Source: Litoreibacter arenae DSM 19593 (GTDB lineage: Bacteria; Pseudomonadota; Alphaproteobacteria; Rhodobacterales; Rhodobacteraceae). Taken from it: DNA of 64,000 bases. The translations under genes were made by a program, and so were the position numbers. Location of the stretch: contig NZ_KE557312.1 of NCBI RefSeq assembly GCF_000442275.2, positions 248,001 to 312,000 of the forward strand. Reading direction: 5' to 3'. Numbering within the stretch: position 1 is the stretch's first letter; each line of letters opens with the position of its first letter. Shown here piece after piece: positions 1 to 8,366 of this stretch. Below the pieces are notes generated by a model. It had not been told where the DNA came from. It saw nothing but the letters and a program-made list of their open reading frames with translations, and did no database searches.

Positions 1-103
1 GCGCCGTTTTGCCTGTTTTTTGGCGTCTGCGATGCGTCGGCTTTATGTCGGACTTTTGTCGGGCCGACCCTCCGGGGGAGGTATTTCCGGAAAAAAGAAG
101 CCG

Positions 104-577
104 TTAGAGCTTCGATGAGATGACGCCGGTGTTGAAGCCGCCCATGCGCAACTCTCCGAACAGCCGTTGGTATTCGATTTTCGGACATCGGTTCTGAATG
201 ACGGTCAGGCCCGCGCTCTCCGCCTTTTGCGCCGCCTCAGCGTGGATCACTCCGATCTGCATCCAGATCGTGCGCAAGTGGGGCAGGGTCGCTATGGCCT
301 CGTCCACGATGCCTGGAACTGCCTCGGGTCTGCGGAAGATGTCGACCATGTCGACATTCGCGGTGTCGGGAATATCGGAGAGGGAGGCCGCGATGGTTTG
401 ACCGAACAGGGTCTTGCCCGCATGGCCCGGGTTCACACCAATAACCGTGTAGCCTTTCAGCGTGAGATATCGCGCGACGTAATAGCTCGGCCGGACGGGG
501 TTGGTTGACACCCCGACACAGGCGATGACTTTGGTTGACTTCAAGACGTCGCGCAGATGTTCGTCGGAGTAATCCAT
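104..577 (-). CDS. CoA-binding domain protein (YccU-like)
   Basis: 157 aa, the usual size of the single-domain CoA-binding (YccU) family, which has a Rossmann fold like the CoA-binding part of succinyl-CoA synthetase. The glycine-rich loop is IACVGVSTNP near residues 18-27, followed by a conserved VNPG at the end of the second strand and the DMVDIFRRPE segment. No catalytic domain is attached, so the role is probably ligand sensing or CoA-thioester binding in the cytoplasm. It is transcribed away from the palindromic element and terminator upstream. The family is clear but the physiological role is unknown. Confidence 0.85.
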   Translation of the reverse strand: MDYSDEHLRDVLKSTKVIACVGVSTNPVRPSYYVARYLTLKGYTVIGVNPGHAGKTLFGQTIAASLSDIPDTANVDMVDIFRRPEAVPGIVDEAIATLPHLRTIWMQIGVIHAEAAQKAESAGLTVIQNRCPKIEYQRLFGELRMGGFNTGVISSKL

Positions 578-618
578 TGGTGAAATATGCGTTGGCGGTT
601 GTGATCGTGCAAGAACAG

Positions 619-650
619 AAAAAAGCGCCCGTGGCGGGGGCCACGGGCGC
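619..650 (-). terminator. Rho-independent terminator, minus strand
   Basis: An 11-bp perfect GC stem (625-635 with 640-650, loop of four G) is followed on the minus strand by six U (619-624). It would end transcripts from the zinc-ribbon gene/rlmB side before the CoA-binding gene. Confidence 0.75.
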
Positions 651-761
651 AGTCACGGAACGAGGGACAGTGTAGTCGGGCGCGCAGTTCCGGTGCAGCG
701 CCCATGCCATTGAGATGGGAAGGCTGGCGTGTGGTTTCCAGTGTTCTTACAAAATCGTGAA

Positions 762-868
762 CTAGAGCAGAAATCGGTAAATCTGAATCACTCAACGCTG
801 CCTGAAATCAAAGATTTCAACGCGTTGAGTGATGCGGTCTGTTGCAGATTAAACCGATTTCGCTTTAG
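762..868. repeat. 107-bp palindromic (MITE-like) intergenic element
   Basis: The ends are near-perfect inverted repeats: CTAGAGCAGAAATCGGT at 762 and CTTTAG-ending ACCGATTTCG at the right end. Inside lies a 12-bp perfect dyad, ATCACTCAACGC (787-798) with GCGTTGAGTGAT (822-833). Nested in that is GAAATC/GATTTC (803-808 and 812-817). The whole unit folds into one long hairpin. Its right end overlaps the last bases of the neighbouring minus-strand gene and supplies its TAA stop. No transposase is nearby, so a non-autonomous element or transcript-end structure are both possible. Confidence 0.6.
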
Positions 869-1146
869 TCGAAGATGTCTTCGATCTCGTCCCAAACCTC
901 TTCCAAGGCACGATGCCACAAAGGCTTGCTGCGTTTTCGCTTTTTTGGTTTTGGTTTTCTTACAAACTTTTGAGGTGCCGGTGCCGCTTTTCGGAGCTCG
1001 CGTTCAGGCGATTTCAGCCATTTCATTTCGTGCAGAGGGGCACCGCAACTGCCGCAGGCGAGCTCGTGACCATTGCGGGCGGTCGGTTTCAACATCGTGC
1101 GCCTGCCGCAATAGCAACAGGTGGCGATTTTGACGTTTGGACGCAT
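865..1146 (-). CDS. Small zinc-ribbon protein
   Basis: 93 aa. The N-terminal half has two CxxC knuckles (CCYCGRR near residue 10 and CGSCGAPLH near residue 32), typical of a four-cysteine zinc ribbon. A very basic linker (RKPKPKKRKRSKP) and an acidic tail (EEVWDEIEDIFD) follow, a layout suited to nucleic-acid or protein binding. It lies just downstream of rlmB on the same strand, so the two may be co-transcribed. The stop codon falls inside the palindromic element at 762-868. No specific function is recognised. Confidence 0.75.
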   Translation of the reverse strand: MRPNVKIATCCYCGRRTMLKPTARNGHELACGSCGAPLHEMKWLKSPERELRKAAPAPQKFVRKPKPKKRKRSKPLWHRALEEVWDEIEDIFD

Positions 1147-1155
1147 GCGGGCCTC

Positions 1156-1986
1156 TTAGCTGGGACGACCCACTGCATATAGGGAGACGGCCGCCGCATT
1201 CGAGACGTTGAGGGAGCCAAACGCACCCGCAGCGTCAATGCGCGCCAGCGTGTCGCAGGTTTCCTTGGTTTTGTCGCGCAGCCCGGGGCCTTCCGCACCG
1301 AGCACCAAGGCAATCGGCTGATCTTGGGAAATGTCTTGCAGCGATGTCTCGCCGGTCGCATCGAGACCTACCAGATGGTAGCCCATCTCTCGCAGGGCTT
1401 CCATTGTCGTGGCGAGGTTCTTGATGCGCAGATAAGGCTGGCGTTCCAAAGCGCCGGAGGCAGTTTTGGCCAAGGCGCCGGTTTCGGGGGCCGAATGGCG
1501 ATGTGGCGCGATCACGGCGCGTGCGCCGAACACTTCCGCGGAGCGCAGGATGGCACCCACGTTATGCGGGTCGGTTACGCGATCCAGCAGAACGACACGG
1601 GCATTCTGGCCGCGCGGAGCGCATAGATCGGTGAGGTTGCCCCAGTCGAGCGGTTTGACCTCCAATGCCGCACCCTGATGGACGGATTGCGGATCAATCG
1701 GCGCTGCGAATTTGCGCGGGTCGCTGATTTCCGGCTCCATACCGGATTTGGCGATGTCCTCGGCCAGCCGGTCGGCGGCGTTCTTCGTCACCACAAGACG
1801 CAGACGCTCGCGCATCGGATTGGCCAGCGCGTCGCGGACGGCGTGCAGGCCGAACAGCCATACGGTCTCGGCGGCGGCGGCCCGGCGGTCGCGTTCTTTC
1901 TGGATGACCCATGTGGGTTTTTTCTGCTTCATAAGCTGGTCTAGATCATCTGGCGCAGAAAAGCGCAAGCGCGTGGGTGTTTTCAT
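1156..1986 (-). CDS. rlmB: 23S rRNA 2'-O-methyltransferase (TrmH/SpoU family)
   Basis: 276 aa SPOUT-class methyltransferase, expected to methylate the 2'-O of G2251 in the 23S rRNA P-loop using SAM. An N-terminal substrate-binding domain starts near WLFGLHAVRDAL. The three SpoU motifs follow: motif 1 DPHNVGAILRSAEVFGA, motif 2 LVLGAEGPGL and motif 3 SLNVSNAAAVSLY near residues 255-270, which form the knotted cofactor site. The first ~40 residues are a basic extension. It is divergent from tRNA-Tyr, and the intergenic gap must hold both promoters. Confidence 0.88.
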   Translation of the reverse strand: MKTPTRLRFSAPDDLDQLMKQKKPTWVIQKERDRRAAAAETVWLFGLHAVRDALANPMRERLRLVVTKNAADRLAEDIAKSGMEPEISDPRKFAAPIDPQSVHQGAALEVKPLDWGNLTDLCAPRGQNARVVLLDRVTDPHNVGAILRSAEVFGARAVIAPHRHSAPETGALAKTASGALERQPYLRIKNLATTMEALREMGYHLVGLDATGETSLQDISQDQPIALVLGAEGPGLRDKTKETCDTLARIDAAGAFGSLNVSNAAAVSLYAVGRPS

Positions 1987-2026
1987 GTTGACGGGGCAGG
2001 GTAGGGCTTATATCCAGCCCGCCAGT

Positions 2027-2110
2027 GGGCGACAGGCCGCAAGGTGTGGCAGGGGACTGTAACTCCCTCGCGGAGACGCACGCCTGGTTCGATTCCAGGG
2101 TCGCCCACCA
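2027..2110 (+). tRNA. tRNA-Tyr (GTA)
   Basis: The acceptor stem GGGCGAC (2027-2033) pairs with GTCGCCC (2100-2106), followed by discriminator A and an encoded CCA. The anticodon loop CTGTAAC carries GTA. The variable arm is long, as expected for a class II bacterial tRNA-Tyr, and the T arm contains GGTTCGATTCC. About 84 nt in total. Confidence 0.93.
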
Positions 2111-2211
2111 CTTTCATCCATCACCCTTCATTTTTCGCGCGCGATTGCGCATGTGGCTTCCGGCTTTGACTTTTTTGCGTATGATGCGCGCAATCAAGAA
2201 AAAGAGACGTC

Positions 2212-3261
2212 ATGGCCAAGAGCACAAAGAAGCAGCCCCCCAAGCCGGCAAACAGGCCCGCGACAAAAAAAGCGAAACAGCCGCGTTTCAATATCATGAT
2301 GGTGGGGCAGGGCGGTCGTCTTCAATACGAGGCGCTTATGCTTGTTGCCTCGTTGCGGCACACAAACCCTGACTTCAAAGGCCGCGTGTTCGTCGCGGAG
2401 CCGCAGCAGAACCACCGCTGGGACCACGACCCGCGCATGGGCAATCACGATGTTCGGGCTTCTTTGGAAACGCTGGGTGCGGAAATCTTGCCGTTCGAGA
2501 ACAAGGTGTTCGGCTGTGGCTACCCCTATGGCAACAAGATCGAGGCGTTGCAGGTTTTGCCTGAAGGCGAGCCGTTTCTGTTTCTCGACACCGATACGCT
2601 GGTTGTCGACGATTTGAGCAAGGTGCCGTTCGATTTCGACCGGCCTACGGCGTCGATGAAGCGGGAGAATACATGGCCCCAGCAAGAGCTTTACGGGCCG
2701 GGGTACAACCAGATATGGGGTTCTCTCTACGAAAAGTTCGGGCTGGATTTTGAAAGCTCGCTGGATACCAGCTATCCGGACGAATACTGGCGGCGCTATC
2801 TGTATTTCAACGCCGGGTTCTTTTACTTTCGGTGCCCCAAAGAGTTCGGGGAGCGGTTTTTGGACTATGCCCGGCTGATACGGGACGAGCCGCCGGAAGA
2901 ACTGGTCTGTCAGGAAATGAAGCCTTGGTTGGATCAGGTGGCGTTGCCGTTGGTGATCCACTCGTTCGGGGGCGGGCGCGTGCCGGAGGTGTCCGATATG
3001 TTGGACCATGAGGTCACATGCCACTACCGCGTGTTGCCGCTGCTTTATGCGCGGGAGCGCGATGAGGTGGTGCGGGTGCTGGAAGAGGTGCTTGCGCCCA
3101 ACAAGCTCAAGAAAGTGCTGAAGCAATACGAGCCGATCCGGCGTATGGTCTATCAGAAGAAAGGCCATAAGGTGCGCGAGATGTTCGACCGCGAGAACCT
3201 GCCCCGGCGGGAGCAGGCAATGCGCAACCAGATCAAGCGCGCCAAATTGTGGATGCGGTAG
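2212..3261 (+). CDS. Putative glycosyltransferase-like protein with DTD motif
   Basis: 349 aa. The first ~25 residues are Lys/Pro-rich and basic. A Rossmann-like strand (FNIMMVGQGG) then opens a domain that carries FLFLDTDTLV; the DTD at residues 126-128 resembles the DxD metal/sugar-nucleotide motif of GT-A glycosyltransferases. The stretch YLYFNAGFFYFR resembles the acceptor-loop region of GT8-type enzymes. There is no signal peptide or membrane span. The C-terminal 60 residues are highly charged. It is a lone gene between tRNA-Tyr and hisE. The glycosyltransferase reading is inference; substrate and pathway are unknown. Confidence 0.6.
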   Translation: MAKSTKKQPPKPANRPATKKAKQPRFNIMMVGQGGRLQYEALMLVASLRHTNPDFKGRVFVAEPQQNHRWDHDPRMGNHDVRASLETLGAEILPFENKVFGCGYPYGNKIEALQVLPEGEPFLFLDTDTLVVDDLSKVPFDFDRPTASMKRENTWPQQELYGPGYNQIWGSLYEKFGLDFESSLDTSYPDEYWRRYLYFNAGFFYFRCPKEFGERFLDYARLIRDEPPEELVCQEMKPWLDQVALPLVIHSFGGGRVPEVSDMLDHEVTCHYRVLPLLYARERDEVVRVLEEVLAPNKLKKVLKQYEPIRRMVYQKKGHKVREMFDRENLPRREQAMRNQIKRAKLWMR

Positions 3262-3265
3262 CGCC

Positions 3266-3574
3266 CTAGTCGCGCGACGCTTTTTCCGCGATGCCGGACT
3301 GCGCGGTGCGTGCTTCAAGGACAGCCATGACATCGTTTAGCGGGACGTCCCGTGCGGCCAGCAGGACCAGCAAGTGATACAGGACGTCGGCGGCCTCGTT
3401 GGTCAGGTTGTCGCGGTCGTTCTTGACTGCGGCGATGATCGCCTCGATCGCTTCCTCGCCGAATTTCTCGGCGCATTTTTCGGGGCCCTTGGACAACAGC
3501 TTGGCGGTCCAGGAACTCTCCGGGTCGGCTGATTTGCGCGACGCGATGATGGTTTCCAGATCGTTCAAGGTCAT
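3266..3574 (-). CDS. hisE: Phosphoribosyl-ATP diphosphatase
   Basis: 102 aa, the normal size of a stand-alone HisE. It hydrolyses PR-ATP to PR-AMP and PPi, the second step of histidine synthesis. The all-alpha MazG-like fold is shown by the [14 protein letters not shown] helix with acidic metal ligands and by the [18 protein letters not shown] helix. The ATG at 3574 is chosen because it overlaps the hisF stop (ATGA), giving translational coupling. A longer open frame runs upstream but only through hisF codons. Confidence 0.93.
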   Translation of the reverse strand: MTLNDLETIIASRKSADPESSWTAKLLSKGPEKCAEKFGEEAIEAIIAAVKNDRDNLTNEAADVLYHLLVLLAARDVPLNDVMAVLEARTAQSGIAEKASRD

Positions 3575-4335
3575 GCGCCCAGCCTCATGTTCAGTCCCGC
3601 CTTGGCCATGTGGGCCTTGGCCTCGGCGATGGTGAACTCGCCGAAGTGGAAAATGGATGCGGCCAGCACGGCGTCTGCGTGGCCCTCGGTGACGCCCTCG
3701 ACCAAGTGGTCCAGCGTGCCGACGCCACCGGAAGCGATAACCGGCACGGACACGGCGTCTGCGATGGTGCGCGTGAGGGGCAGGTTGAAGCCCGCGCGGG
3801 TTCCGTCGCGGTCCATGGAGGTCAGGAGGATTTCGCCCGCGCCCTTGGCAGTGACGGTTTTGGCGAACTCGACCGCGTCGATGCCGGTTGGCTTGCGGCC
3901 GCCATGGGTGAAAATCTCCCACTTGCCGGGTGAGACTGTCTTGGCGTCAATCGCCACGACGATACATTGCGAGCCGAAGCGGTCAGCGGCCTCGGACACC
4001 ACGTCAGGGTTGGCGACGGCGGCGGAGTTGAAGCTGACCTTGTCCGCGCCGGCCAGCAACAGGTTCCGTACATCATGGTGAGTGCGCACGCCCCCGCCGA
4101 CGGTTAGCGGGATGTAGCAGGCCTCGGCCGTGCGGGTGACCACGTCGAACATCGTGCCGCGATTTTCGTGGGTGGCGTTGATATCGAGAAAGCACAGCTC
4201 ATCCGCGCCGGCTGCATCATAGGCTTTTGCCGCCTCTACCGGATCGCCTGCGTCGATAAGGTCTATGAAATTGACACCCTTGACCACGCGACCGTCCTTG
4301 ACGTCGAGGCAGGGGATGATGCGGGTTTTCAGCAT
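3571..4335 (-). CDS. hisF: Imidazole glycerol phosphate synthase, cyclase subunit
   Basis: 254 aa (beta/alpha)8 barrel. With HisH it converts PRFAR plus glutamine-derived ammonia to IGP and AICAR. The catalytic Asp is D11 in [11 protein letters not shown], and the second lies in [10 protein letters not shown] near residue 130. The phosphate-binding loops GGGVRT and VIASGGVGT are present. It overlaps hisE by four bases. Its partner hisH lies 2.1 kb upstream on the same strand, separated by hisA and small opposite-strand genes. Confidence 0.96.
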   Translation of the reverse strand: MLKTRIIPCLDVKDGRVVKGVNFIDLIDAGDPVEAAKAYDAAGADELCFLDINATHENRGTMFDVVTRTAEACYIPLTVGGGVRTHHDVRNLLLAGADKVSFNSAAVANPDVVSEAADRFGSQCIVVAIDAKTVSPGKWEIFTHGGRKPTGIDAVEFAKTVTAKGAGEILLTSMDRDGTRAGFNLPLTRTIADAVSVPVIASGGVGTLDHLVEGVTEGHADAVLAASIFHFGEFTIAEAKAHMAKAGLNMRLGA

Positions 4336-4455
4336 GGTAGGGCTCCGGTTGTCGGGGGCTGTTTAGCGGCAATCCCACGCCGATGCCAGAGACGTGATTG
4401 GCAGCCTTCGTTTGCTTGGTATGGTGTAGCGACATGAATTGAGAAGGAGAAAGAT

Positions 4456-4896
4456 ATGCGCCGAACTATTCTGTCCTTGATCGCGGTAGCTGGCTTTGCC
4501 CTGCCCGCGTCCGCCGATCTGGTCACCGTGAATTCCAGCAAGCCTGTTGCCGACACCATGGACGCGCTGGAAGCCGCAGTGGGGCAAGCCGGGGCGACCG
4601 TGTTCGCCCGCGTGGATCACCAGCAAGGTGCCGAGAGCGTCGATTTGCAGATGCCCGCCGCGCAAGTGTTGATTTTTGGCAATCCCAAGCTGGGAACGCC
4701 CGCAATGAACGCCGATATTCGCGCGGCGTTGTATCTGCCGATGAAAGTGGCGGTTTATGAGGCCGAGAACGGCTCTGTCCTGACCTACGAAGACCCCGCA
4801 GATATGCTGGATGATCTCGACATTCCGGAAGACGCGGAATACGTCAAGATGATGCAAGGGGCATTAGGCAAGCTGACAGCCGCCGCCGCCAAATAG
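4456..4896 (+). CDS. Exported DUF302 domain protein
   Basis: 146 aa with a cleavable signal peptide (MRRTILSLIAVAGFALPASA, cut near residue 20). The body matches the DUF302 fold: an N-terminal strand-helix with FARVDHQQGAE, then VLIFGNPKLGTPAM and the YLPMKVAVYEAENG segment. Members bind small ligands or metals in the periplasm, but the family function is unknown. A good AAGGAG ribosome-binding site lies just before the ATG. It sits on the opposite strand between hisF and hisA. Confidence 0.8.
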   Translation: MRRTILSLIAVAGFALPASADLVTVNSSKPVADTMDALEAAVGQAGATVFARVDHQQGAESVDLQMPAAQVLIFGNPKLGTPAMNADIRAALYLPMKVAVYEAENGSVLTYEDPADMLDDLDIPEDAEYVKMMQGALGKLTAAAAK

Positions 4897-4899
4897 GGG

Positions 4900-5622
4900 C
4901 TAGGCTTTCAGAAGGTCCAGCGCCTCTTTTAGGTCGATTGCGCCGTCGTAGAGCGCACGGCCTGAAATTGCACCGTCAAGCGGGGCGCCGGACGCCTTCA
5001 ATGCGCGCAGGTCATCCAGCGACGACACGCCGCCTGAGGCGATCACCGGAATGGAGACGGCGTGTGCCAGCGCCGCCGTTGCCTCGACATTCGGGCCTTG
5101 CATCGCGCCATCGCGGTTGATGTCGGTGTAGATCAGCGCGGCAACGCCTGCGTCCTCGAACTGACGGGCAAGGTGGGTGACTTCGATGTCTGTTTCCTCG
5201 GCCCAGCCGCGCGTTGCGACCATACCGTTTCGGGCGTCGAGTCCGATGGCGACCTGGTCCGGAAAGGCGCGGGCGGCCTCGCGGACGAGGTCGGGGTTTT
5301 CCACCGCGACGGTGCCGAGGATCACCCGAGCTAGCCCCTTACTCAGCCAACGCTCGATCGTTGCCATGTCACGGATGCCGCCGCCAAGCTGCGCGGGCAC
5401 AGTTGTTTGCGCCAGAATGGCATCGACCGCCGCACCATTGACCGGCTCCCCCGCGAATGCACCATTCAGATCGACCAGGTGCAGCCACTCGCAACCGCTT
5501 CGCTCGAACGCAAGCGCCTGTGCGGCAGGATCGTCGTTGAAGACCGTGGCCTGCTCCATTTCGCCTTTGTAGAGGCGCACACAATTGCCGTCTTTCAGGT
5601 CGATTGCGGGGTAGAGGATCAT
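4900..5622 (-). CDS. hisA: ProFAR isomerase
   Basis: 240 aa (beta/alpha)8 barrel that isomerises ProFAR to PRFAR in histidine synthesis. Catalytic D8 is in [14 protein letters not shown] and the second acidic site is in [15 protein letters not shown]. The phosphate loops are QLGGGIRD and IASGGVSS. It is paralogous to hisF in this window, as in other bacteria. Its stop is only a few bases from the convergent DUF302 stop. Confidence 0.95.
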   Translation of the reverse strand: MILYPAIDLKDGNCVRLYKGEMEQATVFNDDPAAQALAFERSGCEWLHLVDLNGAFAGEPVNGAAVDAILAQTTVPAQLGGGIRDMATIERWLSKGLARVILGTVAVENPDLVREAARAFPDQVAIGLDARNGMVATRGWAEETDIEVTHLARQFEDAGVAALIYTDINRDGAMQGPNVEATAALAHAVSIPVIASGGVSSLDDLRALKASGAPLDGAISGRALYDGAIDLKEALDLLKA

Positions 5623-5740
5623 GGTCAGCTGCCTTCGTGAGAGGAATATTCGTGCGGTCTATTCCACATCCGCGCCCCAACGTCACGCTTGATTTGCGCC
5701 CGTTATTTCGCACCATGGCTGTCAGGATAGGGAGGAAATC

Positions 5741-6127
5741 ATGAAATCACTTAGACTGGCGGCTGTGTTTGCAGTCGCATTCGCAGGGCAGGCATTGGCT
5801 GACCCGGCAGAGGGCGTCTGGCAAACACAGGTCGATGACGGTGCCTATGCGCATGTCACCATCAAGAAATGCGGTGCGGCGGTCTGCGGCACCATTTCGC
5901 GCACATTTAACGAGACCGGAGAATACAAGTCACCGAACCTCGGCAAGCAGATCGTCCGTTCGATGAAGCCGGTTGGTGGCGGCAAGTACGAAGGCAAAGT
6001 GTGGCGCCCGTCAAACAACAAGGTCTATATCGGCAAGATTGACCTTGCGGGAAACAGCCTGAAGCTGGCGGGCTGTATTGCTGGCGGTTTGTTGTGCTCG
6101 AAACAAACCTGGAAGCGCATCAAGTAG
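5741..6127 (+). CDS. Exported DUF2147 family protein
   Basis: 128 aa with a signal peptide (MKSLRLAAVFAVAFAGQALA). The mature part opens with PAEGVWQTQVDDGAYAHVTIKKCG, followed by CGTISRTFNETG and LKLAGCIAGGLLCSKQTWKRI, the beta-rich pattern of DUF2147. The four conserved cysteines fit a periplasmic disulfide-bonded barrel. A GAGG ribosome-binding site precedes the ATG and a strong terminator follows the stop. The function of the family is not known. Confidence 0.82.
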   Translation: MKSLRLAAVFAVAFAGQALADPAEGVWQTQVDDGAYAHVTIKKCGAAVCGTISRTFNETGEYKSPNLGKQIVRSMKPVGGGKYEGKVWRPSNNKVYIGKIDLAGNSLKLAGCIAGGLLCSKQTWKRIK

Positions 6128-6150
6128 ATCAAGTTTGACGAATGATCTTA

Positions 6151-6179
6151 AGGCCGGGGTAACTTCCCCGGCCTTTTTT
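6151..6179 (+). terminator. Rho-independent terminator after the DUF2147 gene
   Basis: AGGCCGGGG (6151-6159) pairs perfectly with CCCCGGCCT (6166-6174) across a six-base loop and runs into six T. It ends the DUF2147 transcript before the small lipoprotein gene. Confidence 0.9.
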
Positions 6180-6259
6180 ATGCGCGGATTCACCGAATCT
6201 TAGGTGCACCGGCGGATTGTTTCCGTAGGCCAAACAGTGGTCGGTATCAGGAGACAGCA

Positions 6260-6415
6260 ATGAAACTTGTATTGATTTTGGTAGGTGTCGGACTGCTTGC
6301 GATGGGATGCGCGCCAGCGGAGATGGCCATTCCGCTGGCCGGTGCTGACGGATGGCTGCAAGTTCTGGCGAACAGCGAGTCGCACGGTGTCCCGCTGCTG
6401 GCGGTGAACTGGTAG
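6260..6415 (+). CDS. Small putative lipoprotein (51 aa)
   Basis: A short ORF of 51 aa with a classic lipoprotein leader: MKLVLILVGVGLL then LLAMGC, where C17 would be lipidated. The mature peptide is only about 35 residues (APAEMAIPLAGADG...). A GGAGACA ribosome-binding site lies eight bases before the ATG. It is convergent with hisH, whose stop is four bases away, and occupies the same alternating-strand position as the other small exported genes of the his region. No function is recognised. Confidence 0.6.
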   Translation: MKLVLILVGVGLLAMGCAPAEMAIPLAGADGWLQVLANSESHGVPLLAVNW

Positions 6416-6419
6416 CGGC

Positions 6420-7067
6420 TCAGGGCGTCCATTTCAGGAAATTGCCGATCATGCGAAGGCCCGTGATCTGGCTTTTTTCCGGATGGAACTGAGTGCCGAT
6501 CATGTTGTCGCGCCCGACTATGGCTGTGATATCGCCGCCATAGTCCACATGCGCAAGGCGGTGGGCGGGATCATCGACCCGAAAGCTGTAGGAATGCACA
6601 AAATAGGCGTGGTTGCCGGAGGTGACGCCGTCCAGAACAGGGTGATGCACGCCGTCGTCGATGACGAGATCATTCCATCCCATATGCGGGACTTTCAAGG
6701 ACGGGTCGTTCGGCTCGATCTTGGCAATTTCGCCGCCGATCCAGTCAAAACCGCGCGTGTCTTCGTATTCGCGGCCCCAGGTCGCCATCATCTGCATGCC
6801 GACGCAGATGCCCATGAAGGGCCGACCTTTGTCGATGACGGAGGTCACGATCGCCTCGAACAATGACGCACGGTCGCGGGTCAGCGCGTTGCGGCACGCA
6901 GGGAATGCCCCGTCGCCCGGAAGTACGATCCGGTCAGCGCGCGCGACATCGTCGGGCTTGGAGGACACCAAAACCGCACCGCCGCCAACTTCGGCCGCCA
7001 TTCTCTGAAAGGCCTTCTCGGCGGAGTGGAGATTGCCGCTATCGTAGTCGACGAGAACGGTCAACAT
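6420..7067 (-). CDS. hisH: Imidazole glycerol phosphate synthase, glutaminase subunit
   Basis: 215 aa class I glutamine amidotransferase that feeds ammonia to HisF. The nucleophile is C88 in PFMGICVGMQMM, and the His/Glu of the triad are in GTQFHPEKSQ near residue 200. The start at 7067 (MLTVLVDYDSGN) is chosen because family members begin at this strand and GGGGA lies upstream. The frame stays open for 22 more codons without homology. It is followed upstream by hisB on the same strand. Confidence 0.94.
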   Translation of the reverse strand: MLTVLVDYDSGNLHSAEKAFQRMAAEVGGGAVLVSSKPDDVARADRIVLPGDGAFPACRNALTRDRASLFEAIVTSVIDKGRPFMGICVGMQMMATWGREYEDTRGFDWIGGEIAKIEPNDPSLKVPHMGWNDLVIDDGVHHPVLDGVTSGNHAYFVHSYSFRVDDPAHRLAHVDYGGDITAIVGRDNMIGTQFHPEKSQITGLRMIGNFLKWTP

Positions 7068-7101
7068 GCCCTGATTTCCCCGCGCACGACTTGATGCGCC
7101 G

Positions 7102-7689
7102 TCATAACGTGCCTTTGGTCGACGGAATGTCATCGGCCTTGCGAGGGTCGGTTTCGACCGCTTGGCGCAACGCCCGCGCCACGGCTTTGAAGGCAGCCTC
7201 TACGATGTGGTGGCTGTTGAACCCGTGCAGGCGATCAATGTGCAAGGTAATGCCGCCATGGGTGGAGAACGCCTGAAAGAACTCCCGCACCAGCTCGGTG
7301 TCGAAGCTGCCGATCTTGCCGGTCGGAATGTCGAGGTTGCAGATCAGAAACGGGCGCGCCGACAGGTCGAGTGCGCATCTTACCTGCGCGTCATCCATCG
7401 CAAGGTGACACTCGCCATAGCGGCGAATTCCCCGTTTATCGCCAAGCGCTTCGGCCAAGGCCTGACCGAGCGCGATACCCGTGTCCTCGACCGTGTGGTG
7501 GTCGTCGATATGCAGATCGCCCTCGGCGCGAATTGTCATGTCGATCAGCGCATGTCGTGCAAGTTGATCGAGCATGTGGTCAAAGAAACCAACGCCGGTT
7601 TTGTTGTCGAAACGACCTTCGCCATCGAGATTGATCTCGACGGAAATATCGGTTTCGGCGGTGCGACGCGTTATTTTTGCGGTCCGCAT
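7102..7689 (-). CDS. hisB: Imidazoleglycerol-phosphate dehydratase
   Basis: 195 aa, a monofunctional HisB without the phosphatase domain found in enterics. It dehydrates IGP to imidazole-acetol phosphate. Metal-binding motifs include [27 protein letters not shown] and [14 protein letters not shown]. The start [10 protein letters not shown] (7689) is supported by AGGAG eight bases upstream. The frame continues upstream through tRNA-Gly, so the longer reading is rejected. Confidence 0.95.
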   Translation of the reverse strand: MRTAKITRRTAETDISVEINLDGEGRFDNKTGVGFFDHMLDQLARHALIDMTIRAEGDLHIDDHHTVEDTGIALGQALAEALGDKRGIRRYGECHLAMDDAQVRCALDLSARPFLICNLDIPTGKIGSFDTELVREFFQAFSTHGGITLHIDRLHGFNSHHIVEAAFKAVARALRQAVETDPRKADDIPSTKGTL

Positions 7690-7830
7690 GCGGATCTCCT
7701 TCGGACGGTTTGTCGCCTTATACGCAGGCCGGATCGTCAGGCCAAGTAGGCGTCGAAAATCGCGTGGGGAGTGTCGCGCTGTTGCCAATAACACTTTGAC
7801 TAAAGGCAGACCCTGACCCAGAAAACCAGA

Positions 7831-7859
7831 AAAGCCCCGGCATTCGCCGAGGCTTTTTC
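7831..7859 (-). terminator. Terminator downstream of tRNA-Gly
   Basis: AAAGCC-c-CGGC (7831-7841) pairs with GCCG-a-GGCTTT (7846-7856), with one mismatch and a 4-nt loop. A- and T-rich flanks on both sides make it usable in both directions; on the minus strand it ends the tRNA-Gly transcript. Confidence 0.75.
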
Positions 7860-7869
7860 TTGAACCAAT

Positions 7870-7944
7870 TGGAGCGGGCGAAGAGATTCGAACTCTCGAC
7901 CCTAACCTTGGCAAGGTTATGCTCTACCCCTGAGCTACGCCCGC
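7870..7944 (-). tRNA. tRNA-Gly (GCC)
   Basis: Read on the minus strand, the acceptor GCGGGCG (7938-7944) pairs with CGCCCGC before discriminator T and CCA (TGG at 7870-7872). The anticodon loop TTGCCAA carries GCC within an AACC/GGTT stem. The D arm GTAGCTCAGGGGTAGAGC and T arm GAGAGTTCGAATCTC are canonical. 75 nt. Confidence 0.96.
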
Positions 7945-8019
7945 ATCCGTTGGTGTTCGGTGATTTAGCGACGGCAGGCGTGGCCTGCAAGAGGGAATTT
8001 TGCGGTTTCGGCAAAAAAC

Positions 8020-8331
8020 TCACAAATCAATGCTGCCGTCGGGATTGGCATGTGGCTCGTCGTCGGGGGCATTCTCGGGTTCAGGCTTGCGTCTGATTAT
8101 TATGTCGCCGTTTGGCAAAACTTCCGGCGCTTCATAGGCGTTGAGGTCCGACATCTTCTCGGCAAGCTGCTTCATCAACGGGGCCATGTCTTGCGTGAAC
8201 CCCTCAAAAAGATCGCGGAAGTTCTCGGCAAGTGGAGCAAGCTCATCAAGACCGAATGTCCGGTCTCGTTCCTCAGCAGTAGCTGTCAGAGGCATCAAGG
8301 CGATGGTGCAGGCAAGCAGGTGTTTCATCAA
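8020..8331 (-). CDS. Small exported hypothetical protein
   Basis: 103 aa with an N-terminal signal peptide (MKHLLACTIALMPLTATA; the second Met is the likelier start). The mature part has an amphipathic helical segment (ELAPLAENFRDLFEGFTQDMAPLMKQLAEKM). A short beta segment (PEVLPNGDIIIRR) and an acidic Pro/Asp-rich tail follow. Small exported proteins of this shape recur in Rhodobacteraceae; I recognise no enzymatic motif. It follows the EEP hydrolase gene on the same strand with a 36-bp gap. Confidence 0.65.
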   Translation of the reverse strand: MMKHLLACTIALMPLTATAEERDRTFGLDELAPLAENFRDLFEGFTQDMAPLMKQLAEKMSDLNAYEAPEVLPNGDIIIRRKPEPENAPDDEPHANPDGSIDL

Positions 8332-8366
8332 ACCAATATGGACATTGGGCAGCGGGATTTCAATTT

